From Odiellus spinosus (lineage: Eukaryota; Arthropoda; Arachnida; Opiliones; Phalangiidae): a DNA stretch of 64,000 nucleotides. Position 1 is the first letter of the stretch, and the number at the start of each line of letters is the position of its first letter. Position numbers and translations under genes: made by a program. The notes under the pieces were generated by a model that saw only the letters and a program-made list of their open reading frames with translations, had not been told where the DNA came from and did not search any database. The DNA is taken from the NCBI GenBank assembly GCA_963920705.1, contig OY987230.1:6262001-6326000 (forward strand). The letters run 5' to 3'. This document shows positions 22,762 to 33,240 of the stretch, piece after piece.

Positions 22762-23461
22762 ACTAGATTATCTACATTATCATTTAAAACGTTAAGTTTA
22801 ATGAACTGATCTGAACTAAACTAAACAAGTGTGTAGTGACATATTTTTAAACAAGAGTCGTGTACAGGTGGTTCTCCAGACTGATTTATTGTTTACTTCT
22901 ATTCATTTTTGATAACAATAACGCTGTTGTTTCAAATTGTTTTTGGGAAACTTTTCAATTTTAGCAAAAACCTATTTGTTAAAAAAATTATTTACACGAA
23001 ACGTATCAGACGGCCTAAAACTGTTGCGCAAGTTTAATATAAAACCTATATTTCTATTATTACGTAACCCTTTTATTATTTGCACACGCACTTGAGATCG
23101 TATCAAGAAATTCGCTTCAGTAACAAAAAAATTAAGGTGTTCCTTCAAGTTTCTAGTTTGTCCCTCCGGGCCAAGTCGTGATATCCACCAAAATTGAATC
23201 GTAACGTTTGAAATAATTTGAAAGACTTCTAAATCGACGGGCAACTACATATAAACACCATTTACTGTACCATGCAAACGCAAATTCTATTATTATCCAA
23301 TTTTCCCAACCTTCCACGATAGATTTAACGCTGGTTCCGTTATTTATATAAAGAGAAGCTTGTAATTTTCCAGACTTATACCAAGTTTAGACGAGGCGTA
23401 ATTAACCGGTTTAATCAGAGGATTACGTAGCCTTCTCACAAGACAGTTCTATAAACCTCGG
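22762..23461. other. Unique sequence upstream of the espin-like gene
   Basis: Contains a 90-codon minus frame (22972-23244) of no recognised family, of a length expected by chance. No promoter motif could be assigned with confidence. Confidence 0.3.
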
Positions 23462-23468
23462 TTAATAC

Positions 23469-23792
23469 CAGAAGCCGATGAAACCCTCCTTTGAAGTCTA
23501 CTACTCCAATGTTCCATATAGCGCTCCTCTCTGTATGGGTAAAATTCCCAATTTTACAAGATCGGAGGGGTCCTACTTCGTACCCCCTGTCTACGGAAAA
23601 TTGGAAATTCTCTCTCTCCACAAACGACGACGTTTTTTGGACGAACTCCAAGGCTGCTAGAGATATTCGCTCGACGAGCTCCCGCTCCGAAAACATCTAC
23701 CGTTAGGAGGCGTACGAATCGCGCCTTTTGAGAATAACCCATACAGAGAGGGGTAGACAAGACCCGGGAGTAATAGACTTCAAATACTTCTG
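23469..23792. mobile_element. Fam6 MITE (CAGAAGCCGATG ends), 7-bp duplication
   Basis: It starts CAGAAGCCGATGAAACCC and ends CTTCAAATACTTCTG; the right arm has lost the GGAGGGTTTCATCGG block. Perfect duplication TTAATAC at 23462-23468 and 23793-23799. Several overlapping short frames on both strands (about 60-86 codons) recur at other copies but come from the inverted-repeat arms, not from a gene. Confidence 0.85.
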
Positions 23793-24339
23793 TTAATACT
23801 GATTAAATTGGGATAATTACGCCTTATCTGAAGAGGGTATAATGCAAATTTGATGGCCAGTGGATGCAAGAATGACTTGCTTTATACGTGTATATTAATA
23901 TTGAACAGGAGTTAACACCTAGGACAATTAACAATAGACACCTATCTTAATAGATAAAGCTTGGCGTTCATTTTTGATTAGTCGCAATTATTCTAATATC
24001 CGAATTATAATTTTATCAGTATTATAAAATCATGACTACGATAATTAAGTTAACTGTAACTTAACTGGAAATTTTGGATAAGTTTTGATGACGTTTTTTG
24101 TGAACATTGCGACACTCCTAATCTATAGACAAGTTTGGAAAACCAAAATATTACCTCCACTTAAATTAATCTCAAATTTTATATAGTTGACGAGAAGTGC
24201 ATCTGCTCGCAATTTTGAATTATCCTATTGTATATTAATTACCCCTATTCATTGGCGTAAAATAGTAGTTACATCCAATTCACAAACTGGAAATAATTAG
24301 AAAACCGCAATGGAGAATTTATCTTCTATTTTTGTCGTT

Positions 24340-24770
24340 GTTACTCAAATTTCTTTGTTAATCGATTTCAATCATTTGAATTTTAATTAATAGCAACTCG
24401 AATTTATTTATTTATGAATGTTTATAAAGGATGACGTACTAGTTGAGCTATTTTATAATTAGAATAAAGTGTATTTTCGGTGTTTTACGAGGAAAGGTCA
24501 TAGATGTCGCCACAGTTAGAAAATCGCGGTTTCGGGAAATCGACTAGTCCCAATTGGGATAAGGGCAACGGTAAAAAGAAAGAATTAGGCTTTATTTAGG
24601 CTTATTGACGTCATCTCGCGTGTGTTTTTTACTCCCTATCTTTCACTTAGTATTTGTGAAATAAAATTAAATTAATAGATTTTAAGGGGGCGAGTTTCAA
24701 CGCTATCTAGTATTTGTTTCACAAAACAAAATTTCATTTTGAATAAATTTCACGTTTTAACCTCCAGTTG
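24340..24770 (+). mobile_element. Fam8 repeat copy
   Basis: ATGACGTACTAGTTGAGC, TTTACGAGGAAAGGTC, GACTAGTCCCAATTGGGAT, AAGGGCAACGGTAAAAA and TTATTGACGTCATCTCG, the mirror orientation of the copy at 1735-2110. Confidence 0.65.
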
Positions 24771-25041
24771 AGACTTAATCCGTTTTCAACTTTAATTTTT
24801 ATTTATATATTTATTTTTTGAAAATATTGATGTTATTATCGTACGGTACAAACCTTCCACTCGATATAAAATATAAATCAAAACTGGTTTTATTAAAAAA
24901 AAAAAAAGTCATATTTAATACAAGTTTTTATTATTATTTAAAAAGGAGGAAGCTTTTGTACTAATTTAATTTATATAGTTGTTTGAATGCGTATTCATTT
25001 GGGTTATATATAATGTTGAATTATTTTTCAAATCTTTTTAG

Positions 25042-25114
25042 CATTCCCTGGCCGAAAAAAAAAGCATCTGGTCAACTCTGGCCCGAGTCTGAAAGTAGCA
25101 GCTAACGGGGGAAG
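25042..25114 (+). other. Probable 5'-UTR part of the first coding exon
   Basis: A pyrimidine-rich stretch TCAAATCTTTTTAG ends at 25041 and would serve as a splice acceptor, making the exon begin at 25042 after an unseen non-coding exon upstream. An in-frame TAA at 25103-25105 precedes the ATG. No TATA box is obvious, so transcription starting here is less likely but not excluded. Confidence 0.5.
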
Positions 25115-25276
25115 ATGCCGGAGCTTCCTCTAATTCATCGGGCTCTAATCGCCTCTCGTGAGGGCGATCTACAAGGATTACAACTCCTCAAGAAAAATCA
25201 GGAATTAATTTCTACCATTCAGGATGATTTTGGCGCCACCTGCGTTCATTACGCCGCTAGAGGAGGAAGTGTTAAG
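25115..25276 (+). CDS. Espin/forked-like protein, first coding exon (residues 1-54)
   Basis: The exon encodes MPELPLIHRALIASREG onward and ends at the donor AAG|GTAAAT after a whole codon (phase 0). The start is supported by an in-frame TAA ten bases upstream and an A at position -3. Residues 6-30 form a first ankyrin-type helix pair and residues 40-51 give GATCVHYAARGG, the start of the next ankyrin repeat. Espin family proteins (forked in Drosophila) bundle actin filaments in bristles and microvillus-like protrusions and open with this same row of ankyrin repeats. Joined to 28440-28627 the frame is continuous. The rest of the protein, including any actin-bundling region, is outside the window. 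The family call is from recognition of the pattern, not a search. Confidence 0.85.
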
Positions 25277-25335
25277 GTAAATATTGTTCTTTATTAGAGC
25301 GTGTATTTAGTCTGTTGTCACTTTTAATTTTCTCA

Positions 25336-25736
25336 TTAAAGGGAAGATTAAGAGTAAAATTAAATGATTTATATCGATTCCTATTTGTTTAAATAGGCCT
25401 AGTCCACTAGTGAAAAACATTTACGAACAAATATTAAACTAGAAATAAATTTAAATAGGCTTAGAGATCCTGATTTCCTCGCGTATAAGGTCTAGCGACC
25501 AATTGAATGCGATTGTAAGTCTCGTGGAGATCTCACGTGAACGACTGGCCTTTGCTCATTGGTTGCTAGACCTTACACGGAGGCAATTAAGGATCTCCAT
25601 GAATCCCGCTAAGCTTATTTCCGGGAAAGTTTTAAATTTATTTCTAGTTTAATATTGATTTTGTAAACTTTTTATTGGTGGATTAGGCCGATTTAAACGA
25701 TAAGGAACTTGTTATTAGGCTGCATTCTCCTTGTAA
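25336..25736. mobile_element. Fam1 MITE in intron 1
   Basis: TTAA-AGGGAAGATTAAGAG at left, GGCTGCATTCTCCTT-GTAA at right; inverted arms GAGATCCTGATTTCC / GGATCTCCATGAATCC and a central GTCTCGTGGAGATCTC. The left terminus lies only 59 bp from the exon 1 donor. Confidence 0.75.
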
Positions 25737-25781
25737 GAATATCACTTGTTCGCGTGATTAAAACATTCGGAAAATGTACTG

Positions 25782-25784
<3 letters not shown>

Positions 25785-25819
<35 letters not shown>
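25785..25819. repeat. (AT)n microsatellite
   Basis: About 17 uninterrupted AT units between Fam1 and Fam5 copies in intron 1. Confidence 0.85.
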
Positions 25820-25824
<5 letters not shown>

Positions 25825-25924
25825 GCATTGAATTAAAAGGATAACCTCCGACGAATCAAAAGAATCCCATGTACCTTCGTAAAATATCCGCGACACGCGC
25901 TGTTGTACGCACGTGAAAATAACC

Positions 25925-26585
25925 AAGTGCCATTCAAAAGCTTCGTTCGTACTAAGCATCTTAGCTTGGAGTCCATTCAAAACGTGTCTCCGCAATCGTG
26001 TGAACGGGAATCCGTTTTCTTCGAATCGATCTGAATCCATTTCTCGAAACTGCTTCGGGAACCAGTTTCAATTAAGCTTCGTTCGTACTAAGCCTTGGAA
26101 TTGATTTAAACCGTTTCAAGACGTTTCGCTAGAGAGGTGTGAATAGCAATCCGTATTTTCTCTCTCGATTGATTCGATTTCTCGAAACTGCTTCGGGAAC
26201 CAGTTTCGCACCGATTCGGTTGAAACAACCGATGAAGCTACAAAAAAAAAAAAAAAAAATTATAAAGATCACGTGACGCTTAAAAACGATTCCTGGCGAT
26301 TTGAATATCGGTTTGATTTTACCCTTTTGATTCTTATTAAGAAATGGTAGTGTGACCGTATCTTTACTGATTCGGCTTCAACCAGTAGGAGCTGCTTTTC
26401 AGTGTGTAATACAGTGCTTCGCTAGCCTCGGTTTAAGTCCCACTTATGGCTTCAACACCCGACAGATGAAACTATGATTAAAATCGGTTTAAAAAGATGA
26501 TACTTCTACAGATGAGGAGCTTAGAAAGATTCAGAACGATTCAAATATCGGTTTGATTAGAATCTAGTGTGAACGTAGCCATAGA
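25925..26585 (+). mobile_element. Fam5 MITE cluster in intron 1 (about three partial copies)
   Basis: The motif CGAAACTGCTTCGGGAACCA occurs at about 26046 and 26185, each after an AGCTTCGTTCGTACTAAGC or equivalent left end. A more degenerate copy ends TCTAGTGTGAACGTAGCC at about 26580. The direct repetition AAGCTTCGTTCGTACTAAGC (about 25938 and 26074) shows a tandem partial duplication. Confidence 0.6.
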
Positions 26586-27015
26586 GTTATTTTTTATGAA
26601 GCCAAAGGTGGAGCTTCTTTTGATTAGTTGGAGGTTCACCTTTTAATTCAATGCGATTTTTGTTTTACTACACAAACATGTTTTATTTTTAGAAAACAGA
26701 ATCATTAAAAAAAATCACTTCATCCTCCCATCAAAAAGGCTATACTTTTAATATTTTCTTCAAGCGTGAAGTTGCTTTCCCGAATTTCCCATTTAATTTT
26801 TGTTCTTTTTAGTAATAGATGTAAGCCTAGTAGGTCAGTGTGTACGTGCTGCGAACAAAGTGTGATTGACTATAGAACGTGTAATATTTTCAGGAACGGT
26901 ACTGTAGGTGCCATCTATCTATTATATTTTGAAACTAAATTTTTGGGATCGAAGGGATAATGAAACTGAGATCGATTAAGATGAAGTGAGAAATTAATTC
27001 ACAAATCATGGTTTT

Positions 27016-27175
27016 CAATATTTAAAACCAGAAGCCGATGAAACCCTCCTTTGAACAATATTTAAAACCAGAAGCCGATGAAACCCTCCTTTGAACAATA
27101 TTTAAAACCAGAAGCCGATGAAACCCTCCTTTGAACAATATTTAAAACCAGAAGCCGATGAAACCCTCCTTTGAA
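27016..27175. repeat. Four exact 40-bp tandem copies of a transposon junction
   Basis: Each unit is CAATATTTAAAACC (host flank with the target duplication) joined to AGAAGCCGATGAAACCCTCC and TTTGAA (Fam6 left end). Units start at 27016, 27056, 27096 and 27136 with no visible differences. The duplication must post-date the insertion because flank and element were amplified together. Confidence 0.95.
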
Positions 27176-27485
27176 GTCTATTACCCCCGGGTTTTGTCTA
27201 CCCCTCTCTGTATGGGTTAGTTTCAAAAAGCGCGATTCGTACGCCTCCTAACGGTAGATATTTTCGGAGCGGGAGTTCGTCGAGCGAATATCTCTAGCAG
27301 CCTTGGAGTTCGTCAAATAAACGTCGTCGTTTGTTGAGAGAGAGAATTTCCAATTTTCCGTAGACAGGGGGTATGAAGTAGGACCCCTCCGATCTCGTAA
27401 AATTGTGAATTTTACCCATACATAGAGGAGCGCTATATCGAACATTAGAGTAGTAGACTTCGAAGGAGGGTTTCATCTACTTCTG
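27029..27485. mobile_element. Fam6 MITE with amplified left end
   Basis: First CAGAAGCCGATGAAACCC at 27029; right end GAGGGTTTCATCTACTTCTG at 27485. Flanks TTAAAAC (27022-27028) and TTAAAAC (27486-27492) are a perfect 7-bp duplication. Inner landmarks CCCCTCTCTGTATGGGTTAG and ATACATAGAGGAGCGCTATA mark the arms. Confidence 0.85.
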
Positions 27486-27529
27486 TTAAAACTAGAAAAA
27501 TGGGAGTATGTCATGAGTATTTTTTTGTT

Positions 27530-27790
27530 GACGTGTTAATTAAAATATTTTATAATTAGAATAAATCGTATTTTCGGTAGTTTACGAGGAAAGGTCCCAG
27601 CTTGATGTCGCTATCGTTAGAATTTCGCAATTTCGGGACATCGACATCCCAATTGTGATAAGGGAAACGGTAAAAATAAAGAATTAGACTGTATTTAGGC
27701 TTAGTGACATCATCTTCATATCTTTAAGATTGTGATTGTGATTGTTTTTCAATCACAAAATGAGAAAACTTTTACTTCCACCTTAAATAG
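27530..27790 (+). mobile_element. Fam8 repeat copy in intron 1
   Basis: TATTTTCGGTAGTTTACGAG, GAAAGGTCCCAGC, GACATCCCAATTGTGATAAG, GGGAAACGGTAAAAATAAAG and TTAGTGACATCATC follow the order of the 24340-24770 copy. Confidence 0.6.
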
Positions 27791-27912
27791 AATTAAAAAT
27801 ATGTTTTTAAACCAACGAATAATATCCAATTAATGAAAGTTATAAGAACTTCTAATACTAAACAATTGTTATATTAAAATTTTATTTTTAAATCTAATTC
27901 AATCAATAATAC

Positions 27913-28412
27913 TAGTGCTCGAATGATCTTCTGTTATTCATATTTTATGAAATAATTTATTTAATGATTAATTATTCCTGGCAAAAATAAGTCAATTTGA
28001 AATTGAAATAACAGTTAAATGTATGTTGGCTTTATCCGAAGATAATAAGTTTTAAGCTTTATCTATTAACAAGTTACTCGAAATTAAACGTAAAACATTG
28101 GATTAGAAAACTCAAGTTTCTTAGAATTCGTTGAAAATAAAATATTCTTTGAATTCACAATTACAATTACAATAAAACAAAACAATAAAACCAAATTTTT
28201 ATTATTTTTAACGAAAATTGATTTATCTTATCCGAACGTATAACTCGAATAATATTCTAGGATAAGTTGCCATTTTCGAGTTATTTTTGATTTTAACTTC
28301 GGATAAGTTAACTAGAATGATAATTAGTCTATTTTTAAGAAAACGCGTAATATTTGAATATAACCAGTAGATCTATCCATTTATTGAAAGTTATACACAC
28401 TTGGAAGCATTA
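27913..28412 (+). mobile_element. Fam3-like hAT MITE ending 27 bp before exon 2
   Basis: Begins TAGTGCTCGAATGATC and ends ACTTGGAAGCATTA. Flanks AATAATAC (27905-27912) and ATTAATAC (28413-28420) match at 7 of 8. The body shares TCTGTTATTCATATTTTATG and GATAAGTTAACT with 9043-9560. Because the acceptor AG is at 28438-28439, the element lies next to or within the branch-point window. Confidence 0.7.
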
Positions 28413-28439
28413 ATTAATACGGAATTAATTCAATTTTAG

Positions 28440-28627
28440 GTTTTATGTTTCGTGGTCAAAAAATGTGGTATGAAAGCCAGCGTCCGTTCATACGTGGGAG
28501 CAACACCAGCGCACGACGCGGCAGCTATGGGGAAATTAAATGCCCTCATTTGGTTGCTGACGAATACCGAATGCAGTTTATGGGATCGGGATAAAGATGG
28601 CGCCACTGTCTTGCATATCGCTGCTCG
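28440..28627 (+). CDS. Espin/forked-like protein, second coding exon
   Basis: The acceptor TTTTAG is followed by 188 coding bases to the donor CG|GTGAGT (phase 2). Translation opens VLCFVVKKCGMKASVRS, completing the ankyrin repeat begun in exon 1. It then gives GATPAHDAAAMGKLNALIWL and LWDRDKDGATVLHIAAR, two clear G-A-T-x-x-H-x-A-A ankyrin signatures about 34 residues apart. The order and the words GATPAHDAAA and GATVLHxAAR are characteristic of the espin N-terminus. The exon is visibly richer in G+C than its surroundings. The next exon should supply the last base of the Arg codon and more ankyrin repeats; none was found downstream in this window. Confidence 0.88.
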
Positions 28628-28856
28628 GTGAGTTCATTTTTTTTACCTTTTTATATTGGAGTGTCGGTATTTTTGGCTCTCCTTGCTATAGTAATAATAA
28701 ATATTTATCCGGAGTTTCTAGGTAGAAAGCGATACGTGTTAAAGTTTAAAACTTTACAATAATTCGGACAATTATAATATTGTTTAGAAATAATAATTGT
28801 TTGAAGTGTAATATGCTGCAATTTAATTAATTCCACAATTTGGTGATATTATTTTC

Positions 28857-30550
28857 AGTTTATTTTATTTTATATTTTATTAGAAAGAAATGGAATTATT
28901 TTAATTCTACTATTTATTTTATAGCAAAGAAATGGAACTATTTTCATTTTATTAGAAAGAAATGGAATTATTTTAATTCTACTATTTATTTTATAGCAAA
29001 GAAATGGAACTATTTTCATTTTATTAGAAAGAAATATTTTAATTATATTATATATAAATGGGATTATTTTAATTCTACAATTCATTTTATTAGAAAGAAC
29101 TGGATATATTTAAAATCTACAATGTATTTTATTACATGGAATTGTTTTAATTATATTTGTAAGAAATGGAATTTTTTAAATTCTATTGGTAGGATATGGG
29201 ATTATTCTTTTAGTAGGATATGGGATTATTTTAATTCTATTGGTAGGATATGGAATTATGTTAATTCTATTGGTAGGATATGGAATTATGTTAATTCTAT
29301 TAGTAGGATATGGAATTATTTTAATTCTATTAGTAGGATATGGGATTATTTTAATTCTATTAGTAGGATGTGGGATTATTTTAATTCTATTAGTAGGATA
29401 TGGGATTATTTTAATTATATTAGTAGGATATGGGATTATTTTAATTCTATTAGTAGAATATGGGATTAATTTAATTCTATTAGTAGAATATGGGATTATT
29501 TTAATTCTATTAGTAGGATATGGGATTATTTTAATTTTATTAATAAGATATGGGATTATTTTAATTTTATTAATAAGATATGGGATTATTTTAATTTTAT
29601 TAATAAGATATGGGATTATTTTAATTTTATTAATAAGATATGGGATTATTTTAATTCTACTAGTAGGATATGGGATTATTTTAATTTTATTAATAAGATA
29701 TGGGATTATTTTAATTCTATTAGTAGGATATGGGATTATTTTAATTCTATTAGTAGGATGTGGGATTATTTTAATTCTATTAGTAGGATATGGGATTATT
29801 TTAATTCTATTAGTAGGATATGGGATTATTTTAATTCTATTAGTAGAATATGGGATTATTTTAATTCTATTAGTAGAATATGGGATTATTTTAATTCTAT
29901 TAGTAGGATATGGGATTATTTTAATTTTATTAATAAGATATGGGATTATTTTAATTTTATTAATAAGATATGGGATTATTTTAATTTTATTAATAAGATA
30001 TGGGATTATTTTAATTCTATTAGTAGGATATGGGATTATTTTAATTTTATTAATAAGATATGGGATTATTTTAATTCTATTAGTAGGATATGGGATTATT
30101 TTAATTTTATTAATAAGAAATGGAATTATTTTAATTGTATTAGTAAGAAATGGAATTATTTTAATTGTATTAGTAAGAAATGGAATTATTTTAATTGTAT
30201 TAGTAAGAAATGGAATTATTTTAATTGTATTAGTAAGAAATGGAATTATTTTAATTTTATTAATAAGAAATGGAATTATTTTAATTGTATTAGTATGAAA
30301 TGGAATTATTTTAATTGTATTAGTAAGAAATGGGATTATTTTAATTATATTAGTAAGAAATGGGATTATTTTAATTATATTAGTAAGAAATGGGCTTATT
30401 TTAATTATATTAGTAAGAAATGGGCTTATTTTAATTATATTAGTAAGAAATGGGATTATTTTAATTATATTAGTAAGAAATGTGATTATTTTAATTATAT
30501 TAGTAAGAAATGGGATTATTTTAATTATATTAGTAAGAAATGGGATTATT
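28857..30550. repeat. 30-bp minisatellite, about 45 regular units plus a degenerate left edge
   Basis: From 29186 the unit is GGGATTATTTTAATTCTATT plus AGTAGGATAT, shading into TTTATTAATAAGATAT variants and then GTATTAGTAAGAAATGG variants at the right. From 28857 to 29185 the repeat is 60-75 bp and irregular (AGAAAGAAATGGAATTATTT). A block pattern of variants is itself duplicated about 390 bp apart (near 29460-29760 and 29850-30110). The unit is a multiple of three without stops, so open frames up to 370 codons exist but are not genes. The array starts about 230 bp after exon 2. Confidence 0.92.
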
Positions 30551-31294
30551 ATCCTTTTCTAAACTGTTATTATAATTAAATATTATCATCACCATGGTGC
30601 AAAAATATTTTCATGAAGGAATATTAGCAGTATTATTAGTATTAGTTGTACCATAGAGTATTCGAGAGATTATTAATGTCACTATTTATTATAAATTTTG
30701 TCAGTGATAAGATATCGAATTAACATCCGGGACATTCGATTTGGAATGCAAATTTTCCAAGATTTATAAAATTAAAACCTGGTTGCTTCAGTTTACTACC
30801 AAATTTAAGTGGGCAAAAAATACCTTTGTAAAACATTAATTGGTTTTGTCGACTCCCGGAGGGGTGTTAAATTTTCTTCGAAAAATAACTTTTTATACTT
30901 TTCCTGCGGTTATATCGATTCCTATAGTATACTTTAACCATCTGATAAAGTTGCACGAAAGGGTCGTAAACACGATTATAAATTTATGGCAGAAGATAGT
31001 AAAATCTAGGGGAAAGGAACTCGAAACGGGAGTTTGAAATTTCCGTATTTTCGGTTTTATATTTAATGAATTTCAGAAAACGGAATTTCCAGTTAACTAT
31101 TTTATTAATCCTTCCTTATTGATTTTTGTGCCCGAAGAAGATTTGGGTCAACGTTGTTTAAAATAAAACATTTTTATTGTTAATCCGATTTGGTGATATA
31201 AGATAAGAAAGAGTTATTTTCAGGAGTTAGGATTATTATTTTTTTTTTTCAAACTCAAAATTTAAAAGACTTTTCAATCTCACATTTTTAACTT
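30551..31294. other. Unique sequence in intron 2, nothing recognised
   Basis: A 65-codon frame (30840-31037) has no recognised motif and is of chance length. Confidence 0.3.
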
Positions 31295-31480
31295 TTGTGA
31301 AACACGCAACCTGACTCGCCAATTTAATCGATTCGGTTTTTACGTACGCGTGACGTCGGTTTTACTTTATATCAAAAGTGGTCCAAATTGGTAAATTTCA
31401 ACAGAATTCGACCAAAATGACCAAATCAAATACCCCGAATTCAACAAAATTGTCGTTTTTAGTCTCGCGTGCTTTTTTAC
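31295..31480 (+). mobile_element. Fam7 fragment
   Basis: ACACGCAACCTGACTCGCC, TACGCGTGACGTCGGTTTTA and AATTTCAACAGAATTCGACC match the left half of 20806-21260 and of the 56365 copy. Confidence 0.55.
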
Positions 31481-31741
31481 TCCATATCTTTGACTTTCTA
31501 TTTGTTTCAACGAATAATAATTGAAGTACATTTCTCACAAAACACGTAACATTAGTACTGTTACTCCCCTAATAAGTAAAAGTAAAGCTAAATGTGAAGT
31601 AAGAAAAGACGTCCCGTCGAAAGAGGTAGAACACTGCGAATTAAAATGTAGCAATAAAATTGAAACATTTTAGCTCACACGGGCCTTGAAAAATTACCGG
31701 AGGCAACAGCTATACATTGGTAATAACACTATTTTTTTTTT

Positions 31742-32119
31742 TTAAATTGAGAATGCAGCCTAACAACAAGTGAATTTTTATCGATTCCTTAACGTTTAAC
31801 TAGGCCTAATCCAACAGTAAACATTATTTAAACAAATATTAAACTAGAAATAAATTTAAAACTTACCATCAAAATATATTCATGGGGATATCCTGAATTC
31901 TCCATATAAGGACTAGTGACCAATGACATTGATCGATGACACTTATATGGGGAATGCAGGATCTCCATGAATCCAGCTTAGCCTATTTTGATAGTAAGTT
32001 TTAAATATATTTCTAGTTTAATATTTGTTCGTTATTTTGTTACTGGTGGGTTAATTCCCATTTAAACGATAAGAAATCAATAAAAAATCAATTCTAGTTA
32101 GGTTTTATTCTCCCTTTAA
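31742..32119. mobile_element. Fam1 MITE, subfamily with CCATATAAGG centre
   Basis: TTAAATTGAGAATGCAGCC at left after a T run, ATTCTCCCT-TTAA at right. The centre reads TCTCCATATAAGGACTAGTG and its inverted counterpart ACTTATATGGGGA instead of the GAGATCTCGCC centre; 61910-62286 shares this centre. Confidence 0.75.
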
Positions 32120-32544
32120 TAAAAACTTCTAAGCGATTGTGACATAGAATCATCAATCTCGAATCCGGATTTATGTATGTTAATAGGCTGTCAATACTTT
32201 AAATATGAGCTTAAACGATACGAAAAAAATGTATTCTTCGCGGTTCAATTTCTTACTCAACAATTACTTTTGCCCATTGATATCAAAAACTGTTTTTTTA
32301 GAGTATATTTCTTCGCAACGTGGAAGCTCAAAAATGAAGCGTTTCAGAAATTCAGACTGACTAGAAAATTGCCGTGACTGTCAGTTACAAATTTTGATAT
32401 TATAGGGAGAGTGGAATGGAATGGTCAAACAAGTTACTTTTATTTCTTATAATATAAACTTTTGCTGTTCATTTCTTGCATTGACGTGCAAAGAGGAAGT
32501 TATAATAATCGAAGTACAATTCTTATAATCTATAATTTTAACTA

Positions 32545-32660
32545 TATTTTCAAAGTATTCCTATAAATTCCTATAATTTCGACAATTTTCCTATCTTTTC
32601 CTGTTTTTTCAAGATTTTTTTAGTATTTGTCCGTTTTTTTAACATTGATGGGGCGCATAA
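32545..32660 (+). mobile_element. CAGGGTGACC-family interior fragment
   Basis: TTCCTATAAATTCCTATAAT, TTTTCCTATCTTTTCCTG and TTTTTTCAAGATTTTTTTAG resemble interiors at 11690 and 49200; no termini are present. Confidence 0.4.
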
Positions 32661-32737
32661 ACTACTAAAGGCTATGAATTATTTTTAATATTGACTAGCG
32701 CAAAAACTAATTAAATTTGATTGTATTGTCGCTCCCT

Positions 32738-33240
32738 TTAAAGGGAAACTTGGAGCTCAAAAGGGAACACTTTTTGAATTTACTATCGGAATCACCGGAT
32801 GCCAAAAAACCTTATTCGAGACTTTACTAACAATTATTATTCACGTTTTTGGTGTTTAATTTAATTAAGTTTGGTTAAGTTTGAATGTAAGTAAGTATAA
32901 AATCGGACCAATCATATTATTTCAGGCCTCAACAGCTCTTGTATAATGTCCTAACATTAAAAGAATAGGCGTTTGACGTCCAAGGTCTTAGGCATCAAAC
33001 ACCGGCCTATTTTCTTAATGTTAGGACAATACAAGCGCAATTAAAAGCTGAAATAATATGATTGGCCTGATTTTTATTCTTATTTACATTCAAATTTAAC
33101 CAACGTTTAGAAATTAATTTAAACACCAAAAACGTTTCTAATAATTGTTTTGGAAATTGTAGAATACGGGTTTTGGCATCCGGTGATTCCGAAAATAAAT
33201 TCAAAAGCTGTTCCATTTTTAGCTCCAAGTTTCCCTTTAA
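32738..33240. mobile_element. TTAA-flanked foldback transposon (AGGGAAACTTGGAGC ends), intact
   Basis: 503 bp between TTAA at 32738-32741 and TTAA at 33237-33240. Arms pair for over 200 bp, for example TTGAATGTAAGTAAGTATAA with TTCTTATTTACATTCAAATT, and TATAATGTCCTAACATTAA with the complement near 33020. The right TTAA also serves as the left TTAA of the next element. Confidence 0.85.

Larger units (their letters stand above)
25277..28439 (+). other. Intron 1 of the espin-like gene, mostly transposon
   Basis: 3,163 bp, phase 0, GTAAAT donor and TTCAATTTTAG acceptor. It holds Fam1 (25336-25736), an AT run, Fam5 copies (25925-26585), Fam6 (27029-27485), Fam8 (27530-27790) and Fam3 (27913-28412), together about three quarters of its length. 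Only 26590-27015 and short gaps lack a recognised repeat. Confidence 0.75.

Noticed and set aside
29186-30298. 370-codon plus-strand open frame of hydrophobic decapeptide repeats
   Set aside because: Entirely produced by a 30-bp stop-free minisatellite; sister frames are open too.
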